From an uncultured Prevotellaceae bacterium (lineage in GTDB: Bacteria; Bacteroidota; Bacteroidia; Bacteroidales; Bacteroidaceae), in contig CAMVAT010000001.1 in NCBI GenBank assembly GCA_947165505.1, forward strand, positions 112,958 through 176,957: a stretch of 64,000 nt of DNA, given 5' to 3'. Below are positions 1-6,786 of this stretch, piece by piece. Made by a program: the position numbers and the translations under genes. The stretch's first letter is position 1. Every line of letters begins with the position of its first letter. The notes beneath the pieces were generated by a model that saw only the letters and a list, made by a program, of their open reading frames with translations, was not told the origin of the DNA and did no database searches.

Positions 1-91
1 ACGACCCAACAACCAAACGACTAAAAATCTAAATGTGTGTTAAAGCGACACTAAAGTCTGTTAATCGTGCTTTTTTTATATGATTATGCTA

Positions 92-99
92 TACCTTTG
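92..99 (+). promoter_or_regulatory. -7 promoter element of the M23 peptidase gene
   Basis: TACCTTTG matches the Bacteroidetes -7 consensus TAnnTTTG. A T-run rather than a clear TTTG lies where the -33 box should be. It would give a 5' leader of roughly 120 nt before the M23 gene. Confidence 0.55.
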
Positions 100-224
100 C
101 ACGCAGAAACGTGAGATAGTGACGATTTTCTCATGGAAATAATCGGTGTTTGTCTTTTTTTCGCCCGAGTATTTTCGAGAGATAAACCCTTTGGAAGTCA
201 CTCTAAGCAATTAAACAACAGGCT

Positions 225-1175
225 ATGCATTTAACAAAAAAAATAAAAACACTCGCATTGTCGTCAATCGTATTATTGGCGGCAACACCAGTAATGGGTC
301 AAGACCTCTTAGCACGTCAGGCCCCAGTTGACAAGAAAGTTAGAGCCGTTGACACCTTGGCACTCCAAAGCATCATGGAGCGCGAAGAGGCTGCCTCTCC
401 TGCTGCTTCCCTCTATCAAGATTGGGATAATCGCTATGCACACAAAGCCACCGAACTGCCTGAGACGTACCGCATCGACCTGCGCGACTTCTGCATGCCC
501 ACACCGAGCCGTGTGATCACCTCCAATTTCGGAGCACGCTGGGGCCGCATGCACAAGGGCCTTGACATCAAGGTGTATATTGGCGACACCATCCGCGCCG
601 CCTTCTCCGGCAAAGTGCGTGTGGTGAAATATGAGGCCAAGGGCTATGGCAACTATGTGGTGATACGCCACCACAACGGTCTGGAGACCATCTACGGGCA
701 CATGTCGAAACAACTGGTGCGTGAGAACCAAGTGGTTCGCGCAGGCGATCCCATCGGTCTGGGCGGCAACACCGGCCGCAGCACCGGTTCGCACCTGCAC
801 TTCGAGACACGCCTCTGCGGCGTAGCCCTCAACCCCGCCCTCTTCTTCGACTTCAAGGCACAAGACGTGACGGGCGACTTCTATACCTTCCGCAAGAGCA
901 CCATCGACCGCGAGTCGGCTCAGGCCACGCGTCTGCGCGGCAAGAACGACGGTGGCGGCTATCGCCAGGAGGATGTCACCGGCCGTGCCAGCAGCACAGC
1001 CCAGCAGAGCCAGCAGCGCAGCAGCGGCGCCGCCCGGTTCCATAAGGTGCAAGCCGGCGAGACGGCTTACTCTATCGCCCGCAAGTACAATATCTCTGTC
1101 GAGAAACTGGCTGAGATGAACCATCTGGGTAAGGATCTGCGCATCCGTCCCGGACAATTGTTGAAATACTCATAA
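225..1175 (+). CDS. Secreted M23-family peptidoglycan endopeptidase with C-terminal LysM
   Basis: This is a predicted periplasmic or envelope murein hydrolase that would cut peptide cross-links in peptidoglycan. Residues 1-25 form a signal peptide ending near PVMGQ. An M23 (lysostaphin-type) domain spans about residues 90-210, with the zinc-ligand motifs HKGLD and HLHFE and the supporting YGHMS motif. After a Gln/Ser/Arg-rich linker, residues 270-316 are a LysM domain (FHKVQAGETAYSIARKYNIS, ending IRPGQLL) expected to hold the enzyme on glycan strands. The 316-aa length fits the NlpD/M23 group. It stands alone between its own promoter and terminator. The zinc ligands look intact, so it is probably active rather than a LytM-type activator. 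Confidence 0.93.
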   Translation: MHLTKKIKTLALSSIVLLAATPVMGQDLLARQAPVDKKVRAVDTLALQSIMEREEAASPAASLYQDWDNRYAHKATELPETYRIDLRDFCMPTPSRVITSNFGARWGRMHKGLDIKVYIGDTIRAAFSGKVRVVKYEAKGYGNYVVIRHHNGLETIYGHMSKQLVRENQVVRAGDPIGLGGNTGRSTGSHLHFETRLCGVALNPALFFDFKAQDVTGDFYTFRKSTIDRESAQATRLRGKNDGGGYRQEDVTGRASSTAQQSQQRSSGAARFHKVQAGETAYSIARKYNISVEKLAEMNHLGKDLRIRPGQLLKYS

Positions 1176-1211
1176 CTCATAACCCATATTTCAAAGAACA
1201 CATCAAAAAAG

Positions 1212-1250
1212 AGTGCCAGACCTCTCCGTGAGGCCTGGCACTTGTTTTTT
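1212..1250 (+). terminator. Rho-independent terminator of the M23 gene
   Basis: Arms AGTGCCAGACCT and AGGCCTGGCACT (1212-1223, 1231-1242) form a nearly perfect stem, followed by a T-run at 1245-1250, starting about 37 bp after the stop codon. Confidence 0.88.
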
Positions 1251-1318
1251 CGTCAAGGGGGCAAGGGGCTGGGAGTAGGAGAAATGCTACTCACTGGGGG
1301 CTGCCAGCCAAGAGACCC

Positions 1319-1669
1319 CTATTCCAGCGGTTTGGCGGGCATGGCCGTTTTCTGCGTGGGTGCCTCCATCTTCTTCTGAGCGGGAGCCTCCACCTTTCTC
1401 GCCTGACCCTCGGGGCGCTGCACACGTCGGCGGTCGGGGCGCTGTGCGGGCGTCACGGTGCGAGCCGGTGTCACGGTGCGAGCCGGTGTCACAGTACGAG
1501 CCGGTGCCATGGTGCCATCAACCTTCTTCATCTCGCCAGTAGTCACCCGGTCGGCATCTGTCGGCTTTTTCACTTTCGTATTGGTCTGTACACGCTCCTG
1601 CGCACTCACCTGAGTGGAGAAACACAACATACCAGCCACGAGGGCGGCCATCATCATCACTTTTTTCAT
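1319..1669 (-). CDS. Small secreted protein with ARTVTP tandem repeats, function unknown
   Basis: 116 aa. The start at 1669 (MKKVMMMAAL) is preferred over the upstream ORF start because it begins a clean signal peptide ending at VSAQ; the longer ORF runs back into the glycosyltransferase gene. The mature part is low-complexity, rich in Lys, Pro, Thr and Ala. It has three adjacent ARTVTP hexapeptides encoded by near-identical 18-bp units, then KVEAPAQKK/MEAPTQK units. No catalytic motif is visible. It begins 14 nt after the GT2 gene ends and is probably the last gene of the GT4-GT2 operon. It is likely a disordered envelope protein; its role is not recognised. Confidence 0.7.
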   Translation of the reverse strand: MKKVMMMAALVAGMLCFSTQVSAQERVQTNTKVKKPTDADRVTTGEMKKVDGTMAPARTVTPARTVTPARTVTPAQRPDRRRVQRPEGQARKVEAPAQKKMEAPTQKTAMPAKPLE

Positions 1670-1683
1670 TTTCAGATTGGTTT

Positions 1684-2466
1684 TTAATGGTTGAACAATT
1701 GTCGTATCACAAACCATCCGTGCATCAGCACGGTGGTACATAGTCCGTAGTGCCGCCGCATGACCTGAAACCGCTCTTTGAGCGAGTCGCGGTGGTGTGC
1801 CGTGGTCTGTCCGCCCTCGAGGAAGAGGGCCGTCACATCGCCCACGGGCGTGAGCGCGGCATTCGTGCGTTGCGCCTCTTTCATCACCCGTATGCACCAG
1901 TCAACGTCGGCAGAGTAGCGGTAGCGGGTGTCGTAGCGTATATGGCGTGCGATGTCGGTGCGCGCGAAGAACGCCTGATGGCACACCAGCATGCCGTGGC
2001 GGAACGAGCGCCAGGAGAGTTGCCGGGGCGGTCGGAGCCGCCGTGGTCCGAGGTCATGCCCCTCGCTGTCAATCAGGTGTGTGTCGCCATAGATGACCGC
2101 GGGCAGTTGTCCGTCGCCGGCCGCCATGGCCGTGGCCGCCACCCGTTCGAGCGTATCGTCGCCTGCGAACCGGTCGCCCGCATTCAGGAAGACGACATAG
2201 TGGCCCGTGGCTTTGGCCAGCCCTTTGTTCATCGCATCATAGAGCCCCTTGTCAGATTCCGAGCAGATCACCACCTGATGCGGGGAGCCGGCGTGGGCGC
2301 AATCGTCACGATAACGCTCGGCGATAGCCAGCGTGCCGTCGGTCGAGGCACCGTCGATGATGAGGTGCTCCACAGCCTCGTACGTCTGCCGGGCCACGCT
2401 GTCGAGCGTGGGCTGCAGCACCTGTGCCGCCTGCCACGTGACGGTGACCACCGTGATGGTGATCAT
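1684..2466 (-). CDS. Family 2 glycosyltransferase
   Basis: 260 aa. A GT-A fold inverting glycosyltransferase that would move a sugar from a nucleotide donor to a growing surface polysaccharide or lipid-linked glycan at the cytoplasmic face. The N-terminus ITVVTVTWQA and the motif LIIDGASTDGT are the classic GT2 nucleotide-binding start. FLNAGDRF stands in the place of the metal-binding D-x-D region, and YSADVDWCIRVM resembles the catalytic-base (ED/DxD) segment. There are no membrane helices. Its ATG overlaps the stop of the GT4 gene by 4 bases (ATGA), so the two are translationally coupled. Acceptor and sugar cannot be told from sequence. Confidence 0.9.
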   Translation of the reverse strand: MITITVVTVTWQAAQVLQPTLDSVARQTYEAVEHLIIDGASTDGTLAIAERYRDDCAHAGSPHQVVICSESDKGLYDAMNKGLAKATGHYVVFLNAGDRFAGDDTLERVAATAMAAGDGQLPAVIYGDTHLIDSEGHDLGPRRLRPPRQLSWRSFRHGMLVCHQAFFARTDIARHIRYDTRYRYSADVDWCIRVMKEAQRTNAALTPVGDVTALFLEGGQTTAHHRDSLKERFQVMRRHYGLCTTVLMHGWFVIRQLFNH

Positions 2467-3737
2467 ATCTTGTAGTTTTTGAAAGCCAGCGCGTGGTTGT
2501 ACACCTCGATATATTTCAAGGCCACGGTATGCTGCGAATAGGATGTAGCCACCTTCTTGATGGCGCTATCGCTCAGCGCCTCGCGGTCGGCCTCTTTCAT
2601 CACCCAGTAGATACCCTTAGCCAGGTCAGACGAGTCGCGGTAGTCTGCCACATAGCCATTCTTCTCATGGTCTATCTCCTCGGTGATGCCGCCCACTTTG
2701 AATCCCACGCAGGGCACGCCGCACGCCATGGCCTCCATGACGGTGTTGGGCAGGTTGTCTTCCAAGGATGGCAGCACAAACACATCAGCAGAATTATATA
2801 CATCGACGATTTTCTTCTCGTCGCTCACATAGCCGAGCGGATAAGCGGGCAGCCGCAGATGTCCGGTGAAGTCTTCAGAGTGCCCTCCGAGGATAGCCAC
2901 AGCCGTATCTTCTTTCATCTCGGGATGCTCAGCGGTGAGTTTGTCGATAGCCTCGATCATGAAGTCCATGCCCTTGCGCCTGTCGTTGACCCGTTGCGAC
3001 ACGAAGAGGATGATGCGCTTATCGAGAGGCAGTCCGGCGCGTTTGCGTGCCTCCTGCTGGTCTTTCTTGCAGAAGACCCGGGTGTCGATGGGGTTAGGTA
3101 TGGCCGTGACCTGCTGTCCTGTGAGCAGAGCGCTCTTTTTGGCGAGTCCTTCGAGCCACCGGCTGCACGTGACGAACGAGATATGCTGTCCGTCGAGCAT
3201 AGCCTCCTTTTTCTTCCACACGCGGTAAGCCAAGTCTTTCGGACCGCCTTTGTCGGGCAGCATCTTACAGTTGCGGCATGTAGAGGTGTAGGCCTTGCAC
3301 CCCTGCGTATAATGGCAGATGGCGGTGGCGGGCCATGCGTCGTGCATGGTCCACACCACGGGTTTGCCCGACTCTAAGATTTTTCTGATGCCCGCGATGG
3401 AGAGCATCCCCTGATTGATCCAGTTGAGGTGTATGATATCAGCCTCTTTAAATTCACGCAGGTTGGTGATGTCGTAACCCGTATTGGCGATGTCGATTTC
3501 AAAAAGGCGGTTGCGCGAGAGATGCAGGTTCCAATAGACCGTCCACCGCTCCCAAAGGAATTTCAGACTTCCGACCAGGCCTTTGCCCAGTCCTACTACG
3601 GTGATTTGGTCGGTGTCTTTGTCGCGCACCAACATCTTCGCTTTCACCCCGTTATTATTGAGCGCTTCCATCAGTCGGTTGGCAGCCAATGCGGCTCCGC
3701 CTGTCCGCTCACTGGTATTAACAATCAGAACTCTCAT
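2463..3737 (-). CDS. Family 4 glycosyltransferase
   Basis: 424 aa from the start at 3737 (MRVLIVNTSERTGGAALAA). The ORF's 29 earlier residues are upstream sequence with an improbable FFCDFFC composition. It is a GT-B fold retaining enzyme. The N-terminal Rossmann half contains a Cys-bearing loop (ICHYTQGCKAYTSTCRNC) seen in many Bacteroidetes EPS glycosyltransferases. The C-terminal half has VFVLPSLEDNLPNTVMEAMA, the E-x7-E nucleotide-sugar motif. It probably acts before the GT2 enzyme in the same surface-glycan pathway. First gene of a three-gene minus-strand operon. Confidence 0.92.
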   Translation of the reverse strand: MRVLIVNTSERTGGAALAANRLMEALNNNGVKAKMLVRDKDTDQITVVGLGKGLVGSLKFLWERWTVYWNLHLSRNRLFEIDIANTGYDITNLREFKEADIIHLNWINQGMLSIAGIRKILESGKPVVWTMHDAWPATAICHYTQGCKAYTSTCRNCKMLPDKGGPKDLAYRVWKKKEAMLDGQHISFVTCSRWLEGLAKKSALLTGQQVTAIPNPIDTRVFCKKDQQEARKRAGLPLDKRIILFVSQRVNDRRKGMDFMIEAIDKLTAEHPEMKEDTAVAILGGHSEDFTGHLRLPAYPLGYVSDEKKIVDVYNSADVFVLPSLEDNLPNTVMEAMACGVPCVGFKVGGITEEIDHEKNGYVADYRDSSDLAKGIYWVMKEADREALSDSAIKKVATSYSQHTVALKYIEVYNHALAFKNYKI

Positions 3738-3880
3738 AATTTCGATTTTTTCAATACGACAAAGATACGGAAAAATGCTGTTTGCACAAAAAAAATCGCA
3801 AAAAAAATCGCTGTTTGCGCACACAACGCTTGATTTAAATCAAGAATGAGCGTATTTTTACGAAAAATGAGGTAAAAAGT

Positions 3881-3912
3881 ATTGCAAAGGGCTCGTTTTC
3901 GTTGTACCTTTG
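3881..3912 (+). promoter_or_regulatory. Strong Bacteroidetes promoter without an ORF behind it
   Basis: TTG at 3882-3884, then exactly 20 nt, then TACCTTTG at 3905-3912, followed by CAGTG. This is a textbook -33/-7 pair. No open reading frame of plausible composition follows, but a strong terminator does. Confidence 0.75.
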
Positions 3913-3917
3913 CAGTG

Positions 3918-4114
3918 TCAAAAGGTTAATAGATTGTTTAGGTTAGTAGTAATAGATTTAGGTTTTTAGTTATTAGGTTTAAGGTAATTAAATTAAGATT
4001 GTTTAATTGGACAACAATGGAGGCCGTGAGGTTTTCATTGATTTTTGAAAAGGATTTTTAGTTAAACATAGGCTCGTGCGCCACAGCTCGCTGAGAGTTG
4101 CGGCGCACTTTTTT
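3918..4114 (+). ncRNA. Candidate small RNA of about 200 nt
   Basis: The unit lies between a consensus promoter (ends 3912) and a rho-independent terminator (4076-4114) with no credible coding frame. The body is AT-rich with repeated TTAGG/TTTAGG/TTTAAGG words and a purine-rich centre (ACAATGGAGGCC). It could be an independent sRNA, or the leader of a gene lost when the neighbouring ATPase genes decayed. No known Rfam family was recognised by eye. The exact transcription start is inferred from the promoter. Confidence 0.5.
4076..4114 (+). terminator. Terminator of the candidate sRNA
   Basis: GTGCGCC (4076-4082) pairs with GGCGCAC (4102-4108), with further inner pairing of CAGCTC with GAGaGTTG, followed by TTTTTT (4109-4114). 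Confidence 0.8.
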
Positions 4115-4153
4115 AGCACGTTTTTTTCAGGATGGGCGGTCAGGCAGCAAATA

Positions 4154-4433
4154 TCACTTCACCCTGACGATTTTTGCCCGGTCGATGGTGCGGCGGTCGG
4201 CACTAATGTTCATGCCCACGGCATAGACGGGGCGCGTATCGGCGGCGAAGCGCACGGCATAGTCCTTGGCGATGATCTGGTCGGTGGCCTCCTCGGCGCT
4301 CTTATTGTATTATAAGAGCCACATGATTGCCGTTGGTAAGGGCAGTGGTCAACACGTTGGTTTCTTCCACGCGGTCGCAGAAGTAATGCGGTGACAGATA
4401 GCCACTGGTGACGAACGGATTGGTAATAGTCAT
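4154..4433 (-). pseudogene. Remnant of an ATP-binding protein joined to a PD-(D/E)XK nuclease tail
   Basis: Reading the minus strand from ATG at 4433 gives 43 residues beginning MTITNPFVTSGYLSPHYFCD and continuing to GNHVAL, the start of Bacteroidetes archaeal-type AAA ATPases. A stop comes just before the expected P-loop. Directly after the stop, the sequence reads EEATDQIIAKDYAVRFAADT and then VYAVGMNISADRRTIDR to a stop at 4154. That is the usual C-terminal end of AAA-ATPase-like/DUF1703 (PDDEXK_9) proteins. The middle of both genes is missing, so this is a deletion scar joining two decayed genes. Family assignment is from motif memory. Confidence 0.65.
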
Positions 4434-4732
4434 AACAGCAAAAAGGTTGTTCAGTTTGAATTATGCAAAGATAATTATAATCTTATTATAAAGCAAACTT
4501 TCCGCTGTTTTTTTCATCATTTCATCATAATTGGTTTTTGCTACACTATACAAACAACAATCCATTTTTTATCAATTGAAATGTCGGATGAACCAAATTT
4601 TGTTCTCTTATTTGGCTAAAACCATGTATCACATGATGAAATAGCCAAATAAAAAGATGTCCAACGAATGGCAAATCTATATTATATTCGGCTTTTTGTG
4701 TTAAATATTGCAAGTTTTAGCCGAATATAAGG

Positions 4733-4906
4733 ATGTTTTTTGTTGTCTTTGCATTGCTAATCAACAGGATGCCCCGACTGGCAGAAGAGACAAAGACCCG
4801 AAAGGCAGTGCAGGCTATACTTATTACCACATACGGACTGAAACAGAACGAGTATTCAGACATCGTGCAATCTGTGGTTACGATGAACGACCTGTTTTTA
4901 GAGTGA
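4733..4906 (+). pseudogene. C-terminal scrap of an AAA-type ATPase gene
   Basis: A 57-residue frame whose end reads RMPRLAEETKTRKAVQAILI, then TTYGLKQNEYSDIVQSVVTM and NDLFLE, then stop. The TTYGLKQN...VVTMDDLF pattern is the familiar C-terminus of Bacteroidetes archaeal-ATPase-family proteins, whose N-terminus is seen at 4433 on the other strand. No ATPase motifs remain, and the first dozen residues (MFFVVFALLINR) come from unrelated flanking DNA. It could be transcribed but is almost certainly non-functional. Confidence 0.55.
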
Positions 4907-5334
4907 GACTCGTCAGGTTTACGACCAGTTTTTCGTCTTATGGCCGATTAAGAATTTCTAATCCAACTTTCGCAAGTGCTCTATGTCTTCGCAGTTAAAG
5001 TAGCTAAGTAGTTATCGCTCCGCTCGTCCTTCGGACAGTAGTGAAGCCATTACTTCTATAGGCTGCATCCTATAGTCTGTTGTCTGCCACCAGACATTTA
5101 GTTTAACTACATAACTACAGACAACTTAACTACTTCAAAAAGTTGAATAATATCGTTATAGAACAAGGTTTTCTCTGTTTTTTCATAAAAATATGATTTC
5201 CGCGAATAGCTAATAGCGGCCCACTAATCTTTCGCATACTGTATCACTGAGCTGCGGTGAACGACATGGATTGTACGCAATTTGCACTTTTCTCACCTTG
5301 GCTTACAGGGCATGTCTATTGCTTATTATTTGTT
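4907..5334. other. Gene-free AT-rich spacer with palindromes
   Basis: No credible coding frame on either strand. It contains a perfect 7-bp hairpin CTATAGG-CTGCAT-CCTATAG (5056-5075), and AAGTAGTTAT/ATAACTAC/TTAACTACTT words that can pair with each other across about 100 nt. It separates the ATPase remnant from the amidohydrolase stop codon and shows no clear terminator T-run. Confidence 0.5.
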
Positions 5335-6090
5335 TTAAAGGTCAATGCTATTTGGTGTCTGATAGACACAATGATTAAAGATAAGATTGGCATTACAACC
5401 ACCTAAAGAACGAACATTATCAATTTGATTCTTTATGTATGAGATAGTGTCCATGTCCTTGTAATAAACTCGGTTTATGGGTGCATCTGTTCCAAATAAA
5501 ACTTTTTCCATTAGACCTCCATTCAAAATTTTATGTAAATCGCACATTGGCATAAACGCGGTGTCAACGAAAGCATTTGAACATTTATTCATTATTTCAA
5601 TGGCTTCATCTACAGGCCGGCCATGAGCCAGCACAAATGTCAAGTCATTATTATTCTGAATAATTTCTGCAAACTTTCCTGCATGGCAATTTTCAAAATT
5701 TCCTGTATGCAATAGGACAGGAACTTTCAGCTTTTTAGCAACGCCCAAACCACGCTCCACCAATTTTTCATTATGCGCCCACTCTGGATGAGCCCCCCAA
5801 TGCATTTTTATCCCCCTCCATCTGACTTTGCTGCGCAGCATAAAAGGCAGAGCGTATCTTCTCTTCATCATTTTGGGGGTAAGCCACAAGATGGGGCATA
5901 TTCGATTTCCTCCGATTCCGATGAGTTCTCGCATTTCGCGAACCACCACTTTGTAGAGTTCGGCGCAAGTTGAGGTGGAGGAAACAACAATTCCATCGAC
6001 ACCTGCTGCCATCTCTGAATACCACACTTCCCTTGGAGAGTGGTATCCATCAGTAAACCATCCAACATGTACATGATTGTCTATAATCAT
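5335..6090 (-). CDS. Amidohydrolase (metal-dependent TIM-barrel hydrolase) of the RiPP island
   Basis: 251 aa. Residues 4-8 (DNHVH) carry the paired histidines that bind the first metal of the amidohydrolase-2 (PF04909-type) family. Other expected ligands follow: K95/H97 in IKMHWG, H128 in VLLHTG, H156 in VLAHG and D202 in LFGTDAP. Length and layout fit a small cytosolic hydrolase or decarboxylase of this family. It is the last gene of the minus-strand operon containing the radical SAM maturase and precursor peptide, so it may tailor or cleave the modified peptide; that link is inference. The gene is AT-rich like its island neighbours. Substrate unknown. Confidence 0.8.
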   Translation of the reverse strand: MIIDNHVHVGWFTDGYHSPREVWYSEMAAGVDGIVVSSTSTCAELYKVVVREMRELIGIGGNRICPILWLTPKMMKRRYALPFMLRSKVRWRGIKMHWGAHPEWAHNEKLVERGLGVAKKLKVPVLLHTGNFENCHAGKFAEIIQNNNDLTFVLAHGRPVDEAIEIMNKCSNAFVDTAFMPMCDLHKILNGGLMEKVLFGTDAPINRVYYKDMDTISYIKNQIDNVRSLGGCNANLIFNHCVYQTPNSIDL

Positions 6091-6170
6091 TTTACACGTA
6101 CTAGTAAAAATAAAAGGAAGATAACGCTATCAATTTCCCGAATGGAATAACCCCCATGAATATACAGAAG

Positions 6171-6380
6171 CTAAATCATCTCACTGTTTTTATCATTTAT
6201 TATTTTTTTAATTTGAGAAATTGTTTCTTTTACGCGGACAGTTATAACTTCTTCATTACCTTTCCAATGCAATAATGCTGGAGTATCTTCGTCTTGAAAA
6301 CCCCATTCTACAGAATTTGGAACTAATATTGTCCTTCCCGTTTTGTAGTCATGTAACTTAATTTGTATAATTTGTGCCAT
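6171..6380 (-). CDS. Small 69-aa protein of the RiPP island, unknown function
   Basis: Starts MAQIIQIKLHDYKTGRTILV and ends in a charged helix (VKETISQIKKIINDKNSEMI). Alternating short hydrophobic strands suggest a small beta-barrel or beta-sheet followed by a helix, faintly like FlbD-type proteins (xLNGxxxxINPxxIE...TLxNGxxxxVKESxxEV); that resemblance is weak. No Cys, signal peptide or membrane segment. It sits between the precursor and the amidohydrolase genes, with 80 nt to the next gene. It could be a partner or recognition protein for the maturation pathway, or an accessory of unknown role. Confidence 0.6.
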   Translation of the reverse strand: MAQIIQIKLHDYKTGRTILVPNSVEWGFQDEDTPALLHWKGNEEVITVRVKETISQIKKIINDKNSEMI

Positions 6381-6492
6381 AAAAGTAAATTTCTTTTAAA
6401 TCTGTATAAAAAAATGCCATTTCATCATTTTTCTTTTTGCAATGTGCTGTACAGGTTTCGTTTATAAGAAAGCGTTCTAAACGTTAGTAATT

Positions 6493-6520
6493 CTACGCCA
6501 GTCTTATTTAACTGGCGTAG
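6493..6520 (-). promoter_or_regulatory. Hairpin just downstream of the precursor peptide gene
   Basis: CTACGCCAGT (6493-6502) and ACTGGCGTAG (6511-6520) form a perfect 10-bp stem with an 8-nt loop, about 60 nt after the precursor stop. There is no T-run beyond it. This suggests a partial terminator or mRNA-stabilising processing site that would let the precursor be made in excess over downstream enzymes. The functional reading is inference. Confidence 0.5.
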
Positions 6521-6580
6521 ATCAAAGAATGGTAAAGGATGGAAATCTAACACCATTTAACCTTAAACCGTCAACATAGC

Positions 6581-6733
6581 TTACTGGCTTCTTTCACAAA
6601 CACTGCATCCATCTTCACCATGGTTAGCGAAAATTGCACATTGTTTTCCACGATTCTTAGTAGGGCATCCTGCGGCATAAGAACCAGCTACTTGGTTTTT
6701 TGCGACCAATTCCACTTTTTTGTACTTTTTCAT
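6581..6733 (-). CDS. Candidate RiPP precursor peptide (50 aa, four Cys)
   Basis: Too short for the ORF track. Minus-strand ATG at 6733, stop TAA at 6581-6583. The N-terminal part is MKKYKKVELVAKNQVAGSYA, a charged leader with a GS/AG junction. The C-terminal part has cysteines at 23, 32, 43 and 46 and ends CSVCERSQ. It begins 53 nt after the radical SAM/SPASM gene and runs the same way. Short size, lysine-rich leader and Cys-containing core beside a SPASM maturase with a PqqD-like domain are the usual signs of a ribosomally made, post-translationally modified peptide. Thioether or other Cys-linked chemistry is plausible but not shown. There is no signal peptide, and an exporter is not visible in the window. 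Confidence 0.78.
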   Translation of the reverse strand: MKKYKKVELVAKNQVAGSYAAGCPTKNRGKQCAIFANHGEDGCSVCERSQ

Positions 6734-6786
6734 TGGTTATAAAAATATAAATTTAGCCTACCTCCTTTTTAGCGAATCGGCATTTT

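Noticed and set aside
4076-4315. 79-aa plus-strand ORF after the sRNA terminator
   Set aside because: Begins inside the terminator and overlaps the ATPase remnant on the other strand; no family pattern.
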